Assembly (NCBI GenBank): GCA_964500605.1
Contig: CAZCOS010000011.1
Coordinates: 1 to 44,187 of the forward strand
Reading direction: 5' to 3'
Length of the DNA: 44,187 nt
Origin: Sterolibacterium sp964500605
GTDB lineage: Bacteria > Pseudomonadota > Gammaproteobacteria > Burkholderiales > Rhodocyclaceae
A program made the translations under genes and the position numbers. Below the pieces are notes generated by a model. That model worked only from the letters and a program-made list of their open reading frames with translations. It searched no databases and was not told the origin of the DNA. This document shows positions 1 through 7,965 of this stretch, piece after piece. Position 1 is the stretch's first letter. The number at the start of each line of letters is the position of its first letter.

Positions 1-1511
1 TCGACAAGTGCATTGGCTGCCACACCTGCTCCGTGACGTGTAAAAACGTCTGGACCAACCGCAAGGGCGTCGAATACGCCTGGTTCAACAACGTCGAATC
101 CAAGCCCGGCATCGGTTACCCGAAGCAATGGGAAAACCAGGAAGTCTGGAAGGGTGGCTGGGAGCTCGTCGACGGCAAGCTGCAGCTCAAGTCTGGCAGC
201 AAGCTCTCCCGCCTGCTCAATATCTTCGCCAATCCGGACATGCCGGAAATCGACGATTACTACGAGCCCTTCACTTTCGACTACGCCCACCTGCAGAACG
301 CGCCGCTGTCCGAAGCCGCGCCGACGGCTCGCCCCATCTCCCAGATCACCGGCGAAAAGATGGAAAAGATCACCTGGGGCCCGAACTGGGAAGACGATCT
401 GGCCGGCGAGTACGACAAGCGCGCCAAGGACGTCAACATGAAGAACATGCAGAAGGAGATTTACTCGAAATTCGAGAATACCTTCCACATGTATCTGCCG
501 CGCATGTGTAACCACTGTCTGAACCCCGCCTGTGTGGCCGCCTGCCCCTCCGGCTCGATCTACAAGCGCGAAGAAGACGGCATCGTCCTGGTCGACCAGG
601 ACAAATGCCGTGGCTGGCGTCAGTGTGTTTCGTCCTGCCCGTACAAGAAGGTGTATTACAACTGGGAATCGGGCAAGGCCGAGAAGTGCATCGGCTGCTA
701 CCCGCGTGTCGAATCCGGCATGCCGACCGTCTGCTCCGAATCCTGCGTGGGCCGTATCCGCTACAACGGCATCATGCTCTACGACGCGGACAAGATCGAG
801 GAACTCGCCTCGATGCCCAATGAGCAGGACCTCTACGAAGCGCATCGCAGCATCTTCCTCGACCCGAACGACCCGCAAGTCATCAAGGCTGCCCGTCGCG
901 ACGGCGTGCCGGAAGACTGGATCGAAGCTGCCCGCAAGTCGCCCATCTGGAAGATGGCGATGGAATGGAAGATCGCCTTCCCGATGCACCCCGAGTTCCG
1001 CACCCTGCCGATGGTCTGGTATGTGCCGCCGCTCTCGCCGGTGCAATCCGCGATCGACCAGGGCCAGCTGCCCACCGAAGCCGATGGCGTGATTCCCCGC
1101 GCCGACGCGCTGCGCTTCCCGCTGCAATATCTGGCCAGCCTGCTGACGGCCGGCAAGGAGCAGCCGGTGTTCGACGCTATCGCCAAGATGATGGCCATGC
1201 GCTCTTACCAGCGTTCGGTGCACGTCGAAGGCAAGCCCGATACCACCGCGCTGAACAAGGTCGGGCTGACCGAGCAGCAGGCCAAAGATATGTACAAGCT
1301 GATGGCCATCGCCAACTACGAAGACCGTTTCGTCATCCCGACCGGCCACGCCGAGCTGACTGAAGACGACTTCTACGGCTTCCAGGGCCAGAACGGCTTC
1401 ACCTTTGGTAATGACTCTTCGGCTGGGATCAGCGGTGATTCGTTGTTCCCCGAGCGTCGCAAGGGTACGGTCGAATCGCGTGAGCCCGCCCCGTCTGCCG
1501 ACGAACGTTGA
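1..1511 (+). CDS. narH: Respiratory nitrate reductase beta subunit NarH (5' end cut by window)
   Basis: Iron-sulfur subunit of the membrane-bound nitrate reductase NarGHI. It passes electrons from the NarI haems to the molybdenum site in NarG on the cytoplasmic side. The reading frame is open from base 3 and enters at D-K-C-I-G-C-H-T-C, the first cysteine cluster, so only about 14 N-terminal codons are missing. Further clusters follow: CNHCLNPACVAACP, then CRGWRQCVSSCP and CIGCYP with a distal CSESC. The tryptophan in CRGWRQC replaces a cysteine and marks the [3Fe-4S] cluster typical of NarH, beside three [4Fe-4S] clusters. The C-terminal half (WYVPPLSP, HAELTEDDF) is also NarH-like. About 506 residues are expected in total, close to the family length. 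narG should lie just upstream. narJ follows after 12 bases, so the genes form one operon. Confidence 0.97.
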   Translation, partial: DKCIGCHTCSVTCKNVWTNRKGVEYAWFNNVESKPGIGYPKQWENQEVWKGGWELVDGKLQLKSGSKLSRLLNIFANPDMPEIDDYYEPFTFDYAHLQNAPLSEAAPTARPISQITGEKMEKITWGPNWEDDLAGEYDKRAKDVNMKNMQKEIYSKFENTFHMYLPRMCNHCLNPACVAACPSGSIYKREEDGIVLVDQDKCRGWRQCVSSCPYKKVYYNWESGKAEKCIGCYPRVESGMPTVCSESCVGRIRYNGIMLYDADKIEELASMPNEQDLYEAHRSIFLDPNDPQVIKAARRDGVPEDWIEAARKSPIWKMAMEWKIAFPMHPEFRTLPMVWYVPPLSPVQSAIDQGQLPTEADGVIPRADALRFPLQYLASLLTAGKEQPVFDAIAKMMAMRSYQRSVHVEGKPDTTALNKVGLTEQQAKDMYKLMAIANYEDRFVIPTGHAELTEDDFYGFQGQNGFTFGNDSSAGISGDSLFPERRKGTVESREPAPSADER

Positions 1512-1523
1512 CCGGAGGTCATG

Positions 1524-2171
1524 ATGATGTTTTACCGCATCGTTTCATCGCTGCTGGAGTACCCGGACGCTGAACTGCGCGCGGCCCTGCCCGAAATCCG
1601 GGCGGCCGTGACGGGAGCGGACGACCTCTCGCCGTCGGAACGCACGGCCCTCACGGGCTTTCTCGACCAGCTGGAAGCGCGCGTGATGCAAGAGCCGCTT
1701 TCACTGGAAGAGGAATATGTGCGTACCTTCGACATGGTTCCCGAACACAGCATGCACATGACCCACCACCTGATCGGCGAAGACAAGAACCGTGGCCCCG
1801 CCCTGATCGATCTGGGCGAGTATTACAAGGGCTACGGTTTTGAGCTCAATGCCGATGCGAAGGAGCTTCCCGACTATCTGCCGCTGATGCTCGAATTCGT
1901 CAGCATGCTCGATGCCGAGGAAGCCAAGCTTTTCCTGTCACGCTGGACGAAGGTGCTGCGCCAGCTGCGCGTCAATCTGGAAGATGGTGGCAGCCTCTAC
2001 GCCGCCTTGATCCAGCTCGTCGAACAGCGCAGCCAGCTCGTTGCTGCACCGGACGACATGGAAGAGCCCACGCCCGCCATCAAGACAGACCCCTGTCTCG
2101 ACGACGGCGATTTCGACCCGCCGGTGGACTGGAGCAGCCCCCCCAGGGTCGACCGGCCCTCTTCGCCCTGA
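1524..2171 (+). CDS. narJ: Nitrate reductase assembly chaperone NarJ
   Basis: Cytoplasmic chaperone (NarJ/NarW, TorD-like fold) that binds NarG and helps insert the molybdenum cofactor and Fe-S cluster before membrane docking. It is not part of the final enzyme. The N-terminus (FYRIVSSLLEYPD) and the central EEYVRTFDMVPEHSMHMTHHL stretch are typical of the family. Length is about 215 residues, slightly short, and the C-terminus is proline- and aspartate-rich. Three ATG codons stand in a row at 1521, 1524 and 1527. The GGAGG at 1514-1518 gives better spacing for the second or third than for the first, so the start is uncertain by one or two codons. It lies between narH and narI, as expected. 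Confidence 0.96.
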   Translation: MMFYRIVSSLLEYPDAELRAALPEIRAAVTGADDLSPSERTALTGFLDQLEARVMQEPLSLEEEYVRTFDMVPEHSMHMTHHLIGEDKNRGPALIDLGEYYKGYGFELNADAKELPDYLPLMLEFVSMLDAEEAKLFLSRWTKVLRQLRVNLEDGGSLYAALIQLVEQRSQLVAAPDDMEEPTPAIKTDPCLDDGDFDPPVDWSSPPRVDRPSSP

Positions 2172-2206
2172 CCCTCGCGCCCCATAACGCAAACACGGAG
2201 ACATCC

Positions 2207-2911
2207 ATGGATAATTTCCTGCACAACTTCATTTTCGGCGTGTATCCCTACATCGCCACCACCGTTTTCCTGCTCGGTAGCTGGATCCGTTTCGACCACG
2301 AGCAGTACACCTGGAAAAGCGACTCCAGCCAGCTGCTTTCCAAGAGCGGCATGCGTGCCGCCAGCAACCTGTTCCACTACGGCGTTCTCGGCCTGTTCGG
2401 CGGGCACATCGTGGGGCTGCTGACGCCGCACGCAGTCTTCACCACCCTCGGTCTTTCCGATCTCGCCCACCAGTGGATCGCCATCACTGCCGGTACGGTG
2501 TTCGGTTCGGCCTGCCTGATCGGCGCGGTCATGCTCTGGATGCGTCGCATGACCAATCCGCGTGTCCGTGCAGCGTCGCGCTGGATCGACATCAACATCC
2601 TCGGCTGGCTGGTGCTCACCGTTGCTGCCGGCTTGTCGACCATCCCGACCTCGATTGGCCATGCCAATCATGGCGATGCAACCGTGATGATCAACCTGGC
2701 CGACTGGGTGCAAAGCATTCTCTACCTGCACCCCGATCCCAGCCTGGTGAAGAATGTCGATGGTGTCTATAAATTCCACATGTTCCTTGGCATGTCGGTC
2801 TTCCTGTTCTTCCCTTTCACACGTCTGGTGCATATCTGGAGCGCGCCGATTGGCTATCTCACCCGCGCCTACCAGATCGTTCGTACCAAGCGTCGTTCGG
2901 CCGTGCGCTGA
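2207..2911 (+). CDS. narI: Respiratory nitrate reductase gamma subunit NarI (cytochrome b)
   Basis: Membrane subunit that oxidises quinol at the periplasmic face and carries two b haems to NarH. The protein has 234 residues and about five hydrophobic helices. Histidines in NLFHYGVLGLFGGH and in the late pair KFHMFLG / RLVHIW match the four haem ligands known from E. coli NarI. ATG at 2207 has GGAG at 2197-2200, six bases upstream. It is the last gene of the nar operon here, since a strong intrinsic terminator begins 57 bases after the stop. The function is secure from motifs and from the narHJI order. Confidence 0.97.
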   Translation: MDNFLHNFIFGVYPYIATTVFLLGSWIRFDHEQYTWKSDSSQLLSKSGMRAASNLFHYGVLGLFGGHIVGLLTPHAVFTTLGLSDLAHQWIAITAGTVFGSACLIGAVMLWMRRMTNPRVRAASRWIDINILGWLVLTVAAGLSTIPTSIGHANHGDATVMINLADWVQSILYLHPDPSLVKNVDGVYKFHMFLGMSVFLFFPFTRLVHIWSAPIGYLTRAYQIVRTKRRSAVR

Positions 2912-2967
2912 GTACCGGCCCGGCTGGCCTCCGGCGTTATCACGAGGCCGGAGGAAAGCAGACAATG

Positions 2968-3004
2968 AAAAACGCGGTGGCCTTGGGGCTTGCCGCGTTT
3001 TTTT
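2968..3004 (+). terminator. Intrinsic terminator after narI
   Basis: Inverted repeat AAAAACGCGG (2968-2977) and CCGCGTTTTT (2993-3002), with a 15-base loop and a run of T to 3004. This is a standard Rho-independent terminator closing the nar operon. Confidence 0.9.
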
Positions 3005-3240
3005 GTTTTTGAGGTGGTCACGCTGAAGCCTGAAATCTAAGGAGACGCTGATTGAATCAGATACGTTCGGGCTGAGCTGTACCCAAAGGAAAACCTTCTT
3101 TTGGAACGGGTATGATTCGTCAGGGATGCCTGATGGGCTCTTCGAGTTTTTTCCGGGGTTCGCAAGGTACTGATAGTATCTGGTGCGCTACATGGTTGCT
3201 GAAGTTCGATTGATCTACACACGAGATGAGGGGGCGAATG

Positions 3241-4461
3241 ATGCGCATCTTCCTGCAATGGGTTCTGATACTTGTTTTTGGCTTTCCTGCCGTGGTGCAG
3301 GCGGCCAATCCACCCCCGACCTTGCCGGATTGGTTGAGTTTGATGCCCGGATTGCAGGCTAGACCGGATATTGTCGATGAGCGTTACGGCGAAGCACAGA
3401 TTCCGATCCCACAGAACCCGAAGAACCTTGTGCGGGGTCGCCATTGGGAGGCAGGGTTCAAAATGCCAGCTTCAGTGGCAAAGGGCGGTGCGATCTGGGC
3501 GCAATGGAAGCCAGTGCTCCAGCAATCAGGCTGGGCCGTGATTGAAGAGCGGGACCGCAATCCGCTCAGCGTTACCCTGAAATTGACGAAGGGACGCGAA
3601 GCCTGGGTAAATATCATCTTTTTTGCCGCCGACGATATTCGCATGGATCTGGTGGAGGTGAGCGAAAATCGTTGGCACTTGACCTTGCCTTCGCCGGGTT
3701 CCAAACCCGAGGAATTGAAGGAGGATCATCGGAACATCCCCTTTCTGCTGCCACCGCCGGGAGCAAAATTTTCCGGGGCTTCGATACACGATAAACCCAT
3801 GTCGGTGACTTTGCGGGATAAGGAAGGCCACTCCGAAACGCGGGTACAGGTGGCATCCGGGAGCGTGTCCAAGTATTACCGGACACCGAAAGACCTGTCG
3901 AATCTGGATTTTGCCCTGGCTTATCGTGATGCCTTGCAGGCGGCAGGATGGAAGGTGCTTCGCTTTTCGCAAAGCGTTAATTCATCAGATACCTTACTCG
4001 TTGCGCATTATGGAGAAAGTGGCCGGAATCTGTGGGCTGTTCTGCGACATGCTCCAGGTGAAGTTTCTTTTGAGATAGGAGAGGAAGGCCGGGTGGACAT
4101 GGCTCAGCGTCTGAAGAAGGATTGCCGTATCGTTTTGCTAGGGGTGCTGTTCGATTTTGACAAGGCGACGCTCCAGCCGGCATCGAATGCCGTGCTCAGC
4201 AAGGCAAGGGAGGCTATTGTGGCCAGCCCCGGGTTGGCACTGGAAGTGGGTGGGCATACCGACTCGGTAGGTGATGAGGCTTACAACCAGAAACTGTCGG
4301 AAGCCCGGGCACAGTCTGTCATGAACTGGCTCGTTTCCAAGGGTGTCTCGAAGGGGCAACTCGTGGCGCGTGGGTATGGGAAAACTCGCCCCGTGGCGAG
4401 CAACGACACCGACGAAGGCCGTGCAAGCAATCGTCGTGTTGAACTGACCTGCCGCAAATGA
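3241..4461 (+). CDS. OmpA-family protein with C-terminal peptidoglycan-binding domain
   Basis: A signal peptide (MRIFLQWVLILVFGFPAVVQA) is followed by about 280 residues I cannot assign and a C-terminal OmpA domain of about 105 residues. The domain shows LFDFDKATL, GHTDSVGDEAYNQKLSEARA, RGYG and EGRASNRRVEL, which together are the classical peptidoglycan-binding core. The protein therefore probably sits in the outer membrane or periplasm and attaches to the cell wall. The N-terminal part has repeated short lipocalin-like or sandwich-like stretches and a second LRDKEGHSETRVQVAS segment, but no family I can name. Starts at 3226 and 3238 are also open. I prefer 3241 because GAGGGGG at 3229-3235 lies five bases upstream. 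It appears to be a single-gene unit. Confidence 0.85.
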   Translation: MRIFLQWVLILVFGFPAVVQAANPPPTLPDWLSLMPGLQARPDIVDERYGEAQIPIPQNPKNLVRGRHWEAGFKMPASVAKGGAIWAQWKPVLQQSGWAVIEERDRNPLSVTLKLTKGREAWVNIIFFAADDIRMDLVEVSENRWHLTLPSPGSKPEELKEDHRNIPFLLPPPGAKFSGASIHDKPMSVTLRDKEGHSETRVQVASGSVSKYYRTPKDLSNLDFALAYRDALQAAGWKVLRFSQSVNSSDTLLVAHYGESGRNLWAVLRHAPGEVSFEIGEEGRVDMAQRLKKDCRIVLLGVLFDFDKATLQPASNAVLSKAREAIVASPGLALEVGGHTDSVGDEAYNQKLSEARAQSVMNWLVSKGVSKGQLVARGYGKTRPVASNDTDEGRASNRRVELTCRK

Positions 4462-4468
4462 ATCAGGG

Positions 4469-4491
4469 ATTCCGGAGGGGGCTGGCGGAAT
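4469..4491 (+). terminator. Weak hairpin after the OmpA-domain gene
   Basis: Six-base stem ATTCCG / CGGAAT around an 11-base loop, just after the stop codon at 4461. There is no T run, so termination is doubtful. It may only slow readthrough into the EAL-domain gene. Confidence 0.3.
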
Positions 4492-4524
4492 TGACTCAAA
4501 AAAAGGGCAAAGAGGAAATGCAGG

Positions 4525-6624
4525 ATGTCCACAGGAGTTGAGCCAGGGCTGCTCATTGCTTTGCTATATCTGTCGGCAGGGTTTGCGGCCTGTTCCGTGC
4601 TGGCTTGTGCCGTCGTTTCGGCTTCCGGCATCCGTATCCATGGGCTGCAATGGTTGCTGGGGATATGCCTGCTCTCGGCAGGCTCACAACTGGCCACCGC
4701 GCAATTTCATCAGGCAACGGATGTGGCCACTGCAGCGGAGTGTCAGCGGTGGATGAACGGTTTTGCTTCGGCCCAGTTGTTTTTCATCACGGCCTTCATC
4801 GCCACTTACACGCGTTACCGTCATCGTCGCCGCCTGATGATCGGCATGGCCGGGTTTTCTTTGGTACTGATCGTGCTGACCATTCTTTCTCCGGGCGGAA
4901 GTCGTTTCGTCGGAGCGTATCACGCTGAAGTCATAGCTTTTCCATGGGGAGAGCGTCTGCAGATTCTGATGGGGGAGCCCAACCCCGGCGTGTTTTATGG
5001 GCGTGTGATTGTCTTTCTGATTTTCTTATGGAATTTTTATCGGACAGCGGTGCACCACGCCAAGGTAGACCGTCAGGGAGCTGCTGTCATCTGTACCGGT
5101 TTGCTGATCCTGATGGTCGGGGTCGCCATCGGTGGCCTGGTGGAATCCGGAGATATCCGTTTCATTTATACCGGTGGTTTTGGCTACGTCATCCTGACGG
5201 CGTCTGTGTTGGTGGTGCTTGCCCGGAAACTGGTGGTGGCCCATACGCGGCAACGAAAAATCATCGATACCTTGCGCGATGAACTTTCTCGTCACCGCGA
5301 AACCCGGAAGATCGTACATCACCTTTCCTACAACGATCGCCTGACGGCCTTGCCCAGCCGTGCCGGGCTGTTCGAGCGCATCCTCGTGCCCATCGAAATG
5401 ACGCGCCTGACTGGGAAAGGCTTTGCCATGCTGCACATCGACATCGACCGTTTCGATGTCATCAACGACACGCTCGGCCCGAATGTGGGCGATCGTCTCT
5501 TGCAGCAGGTCTCCCGCCGCTTGCACCTCCTTCTTCAGGACAACGATTTCGTTGCTCGCCTGAATGCGGATGAATTCATCTGCATTCACACCCATCAACC
5601 CGTTGCTCAGGCGGCCGCTCAGCTCGCCAGGGCGATTCACGATGCCCTGCGTCCTCCTTTTGAAATTGATGCCCATACCCTGCACATCACCGCCAGTATC
5701 GGGATTGCCTGCTTCCCCAACGATGCGGATACCGCCGAAAATCTGCTGGTGGCTGCTGATCTGGCCACCCGCGAAGCGAAACGACAAGGGCGTAACCGCA
5801 CACAGTTCTACCGCCCTGAATTCAATACCGCGATCCACGAACGGCTGCATGTCGGAAATGCCCTGCGCTTGGCCATCGAACGGGGACAGCTTGAGCTGTA
5901 TGTTCAGCCTCAGGTCGAGAGCCAGAGCGGGCAGGTTGTCAGTGCTGAAGCCCTGATCCGATGGCATCACCCCGAAGAAGGCATGATCGGGCCGGTGCGT
6001 TTCATCCCCGTGGCCGAGGAAATGCACTTGATGAATCAGATTGGTGCCTGGGTAATTCAGGAAGCCTGTCGCATCCGGGCCAATTGGCGCAGACAGGGCA
6101 TCAACGGGATACGTCTGGCCATCAATCTTTCTGCCCAGCAACTGCGTGATCCGGAGCTGGTGAACACCATCCGGCAAGCTCTGGCAAAAAATGGCCTCGC
6201 GGGGAATGACATCGAAATGGAAGTGACCGAATCCATGGTGATGGAGGACACGGACCTGTGCATCGAGCGTTTGCGTGAAATCAGCGCGATGGGCATCCGT
6301 CTGGCCATGGATGATTTCGGAACGGGCTATTCCTCGCTGGCCTATCTCAAGCAACTTCCCATCAATACTCTGAAAATCGATCGCTCTTTCGTCAAGGATA
6401 TCGACACGGATAGTAACGATGCAGCCATCTGCGCCACGACTATCAGCATGGCGCGAACACTGGGTATGGACACCGTTGCCGAAGGCGTAGAAACCGAAGC
6501 GCAGGCCGCGCTGCTGCGTGAGCTTCACTGTGAGCGTTTTCAGGGTTATCTTTACGCCCGTCCCATGCCCGTGGCCGAAGCGACGGTGTTTGTCAAAGGG
6601 CGACTGTCTCCTTCAGAAAGGTAA
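4525..6624 (+). CDS. Seven-helix membrane GGDEF/EAL protein, probable c-di-GMP phosphodiesterase
   Basis: Seven hydrophobic helices fill residues 8-240 and form an unnamed sensor module. A short linker, a GGDEF domain (about 270-430) and a complete EAL domain (about 440-690) follow. The GGDEF active site reads LNADEF, so cyclase activity is probably lost, although the DVINDTLGPNVGD substrate region is kept and may still bind GTP. The EAL domain keeps AEALIRW, INLSAQQL, EVTES, MDDFGTGYSS, LKIDRSF and EGVET, which carry the metal and catalytic residues. I therefore expect hydrolysis of cyclic di-GMP at the inner membrane. ATG 4525 has AGAGGA at 4511-4516. The FabH-type gene starts six bases after the stop, so the two are probably co-transcribed. 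Confidence 0.9.
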   Translation: MSTGVEPGLLIALLYLSAGFAACSVLACAVVSASGIRIHGLQWLLGICLLSAGSQLATAQFHQATDVATAAECQRWMNGFASAQLFFITAFIATYTRYRHRRRLMIGMAGFSLVLIVLTILSPGGSRFVGAYHAEVIAFPWGERLQILMGEPNPGVFYGRVIVFLIFLWNFYRTAVHHAKVDRQGAAVICTGLLILMVGVAIGGLVESGDIRFIYTGGFGYVILTASVLVVLARKLVVAHTRQRKIIDTLRDELSRHRETRKIVHHLSYNDRLTALPSRAGLFERILVPIEMTRLTGKGFAMLHIDIDRFDVINDTLGPNVGDRLLQQVSRRLHLLLQDNDFVARLNADEFICIHTHQPVAQAAAQLARAIHDALRPPFEIDAHTLHITASIGIACFPNDADTAENLLVAADLATREAKRQGRNRTQFYRPEFNTAIHERLHVGNALRLAIERGQLELYVQPQVESQSGQVVSAEALIRWHHPEEGMIGPVRFIPVAEEMHLMNQIGAWVIQEACRIRANWRRQGINGIRLAINLSAQQLRDPELVNTIRQALAKNGLAGNDIEMEVTESMVMEDTDLCIERLREISAMGIRLAMDDFGTGYSSLAYLKQLPINTLKIDRSFVKDIDTDSNDAAICATTISMARTLGMDTVAEGVETEAQAALLRELHCERFQGYLYARPMPVAEATVFVKGRLSPSER

Positions 6625-6630
6625 AAAAAC

Positions 6631-7752
6631 GTGCATACCGCTGTGCTTAGTGGAACCGGCCTGTTTGTGCCGGAAGCTGTCATCGACAATCAGGAACTCG
6701 TTGCAGCCTTCAATCAATATGTCGCCCTGGAAAACCAGCGCAATGCCGAGGCCATTGCACGTGGAGAACAGGAAGCCCTGCTCGAATCGAGTGTTGAATT
6801 CATCGAAAAGGCTTCCGGCATCCATCGCCGCCATGTGCTCGACAAGTCGGGCATTCTCGATCCGCAACGCATGCGGCCCCATTACCCGGAACGCCCTCGC
6901 GAAGCCCTTTCCTTGATGGCTGAAATTGCCGTTTCGGCAGCACGCGACGCGCTGGCTCAGGCCGGAAAGACAGCCGCGGACATCGACGGTGTGATTTGCG
7001 CCGCCTCCAACATGCAGCGGCCTTATCCGGCCATGGCCGTTGAAATCCAGAACGCGCTGGGCATCCAGGGTTACGGCTTCGATATGAACGTGGCCTGTTC
7101 CTCGGCCACCTTCGCCATCGAGCAGGCCGTCAATGCAGTGAAGAGTGGCAGTGCCCGCGCCGTGCTGGTGGTCAATCCGGAAATCACCTCCGGCCACCAT
7201 TGCTGGACTGATCGGGATTGTCACTTTATTTTCGGCGACATCTGCACCGCTATCGTGATCGAACAGGCGGAAACGGCACGGCCGGGGAGCTGGAAAATCC
7301 TCGGCACACGGCTGGCCACCCGTTTTTCCAACAACATACGCAATAACGCAGGTTTCTTGAACCGCTGCGAAGATAGCGACCCGCAAGCCCGGGACAAGCT
7401 GTTCATGCAGGAAGGCCGGAAAGTATTCAAGGAAGTCTGTCCCATGGCCGCCGAACACATTGCCACGCATCTGGGCACCTTGCAGATTGCACCGGCCAGC
7501 GGCGTTCGGCGTTACTGGCTGCACCAGGCTAATCTGTCAATGAATCAGCTTATCGCCCGGAAGCTGCTCGACCGCGATCCAACGGCGGATGAAGCTCCGG
7601 TGATTCTCGACGAATATGCCAATACGGCCTCGGCCGGCTCCATCATCGCCTTTCACCTACACCAGGAAAACCTCGCGCGTGGTGATGTGGGCGTGATCTG
7701 CTCTTTTGGTGCGGGCTATTCGATTGGTAGCGTCATTCTCGAAAAGACCTGA
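6631..7752 (+). CDS. 3-oxoacyl-ACP synthase III, long FabH-type
   Basis: Thiolase-fold condensing enzyme that joins an acyl-CoA primer to malonyl-ACP. The catalytic triad is visible: Cys156 in MNVACSSATF, His298 in LHQANLSMNQ and Asn331 in YANTASAGS. At 373 residues it is longer than E. coli FabH (about 317), with an inserted helical stretch near residues 25-75 (NQYVALENQRNAEAIARGEQ). From memory this matches the long FabH type of Pseudomonas (PA3286-like), reported to feed octanoyl-CoA from beta-oxidation into fatty-acid synthesis. That substrate is an inference here. It starts with GTG, with AGAAAGG at 6615-6621 inside the end of the EAL-protein gene. Alternatives are a secondary-metabolite ketosynthase or an OleA-like enzyme, but those fit less well. 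Confidence 0.88.
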   Translation: MHTAVLSGTGLFVPEAVIDNQELVAAFNQYVALENQRNAEAIARGEQEALLESSVEFIEKASGIHRRHVLDKSGILDPQRMRPHYPERPREALSLMAEIAVSAARDALAQAGKTAADIDGVICAASNMQRPYPAMAVEIQNALGIQGYGFDMNVACSSATFAIEQAVNAVKSGSARAVLVVNPEITSGHHCWTDRDCHFIFGDICTAIVIEQAETARPGSWKILGTRLATRFSNNIRNNAGFLNRCEDSDPQARDKLFMQEGRKVFKEVCPMAAEHIATHLGTLQIAPASGVRRYWLHQANLSMNQLIARKLLDRDPTADEAPVILDEYANTASAGSIIAFHLHQENLARGDVGVICSFGAGYSIGSVILEKT

Positions 7753-7762
7753 ATCGCAACTC

Positions 7763-7797
7763 GCCCTCAGCTTGTGCAGCGGTACAGGCTGAAGGAT
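7763..7797 (+). terminator. Imperfect hairpin after the FabH-type gene
   Basis: CCTCAGC pairs with GCTGAAGG with one bulged A, and the inner TGT pairs with ACA. No T run follows. It could be a weak or Rho-assisted end for the EAL-fabH unit. Confidence 0.3.
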
Positions 7798-7870
7798 GAA
7801 ACATGATGCCTCCGCAGGTGTCCGCCGTCCCGCCCGCTCAATTCCTCAGCATTTTCCAGCTGCGTCCTTA

Positions 7871-7890
7871 ACTGCCAAATAGTTGGCAGT
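7871..7890. promoter_or_regulatory. Perfect 8-bp inverted repeat upstream of the helicase gene
   Basis: ACTGCCAA - ATAG - TTGGCAGT is a perfect dyad about 75 bases upstream of the helicase start. No T run follows, so I read it as a possible operator and not a terminator. The regulator is unknown. Confidence 0.45.
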
Positions 7891-7965
7891 AAACCTTGTG
7901 CAGCTCGCCTGCGGCCAGACGAGTCTGGTAATCTCGCCTGTTCCCTTTTTGATCCGATTCTCACG

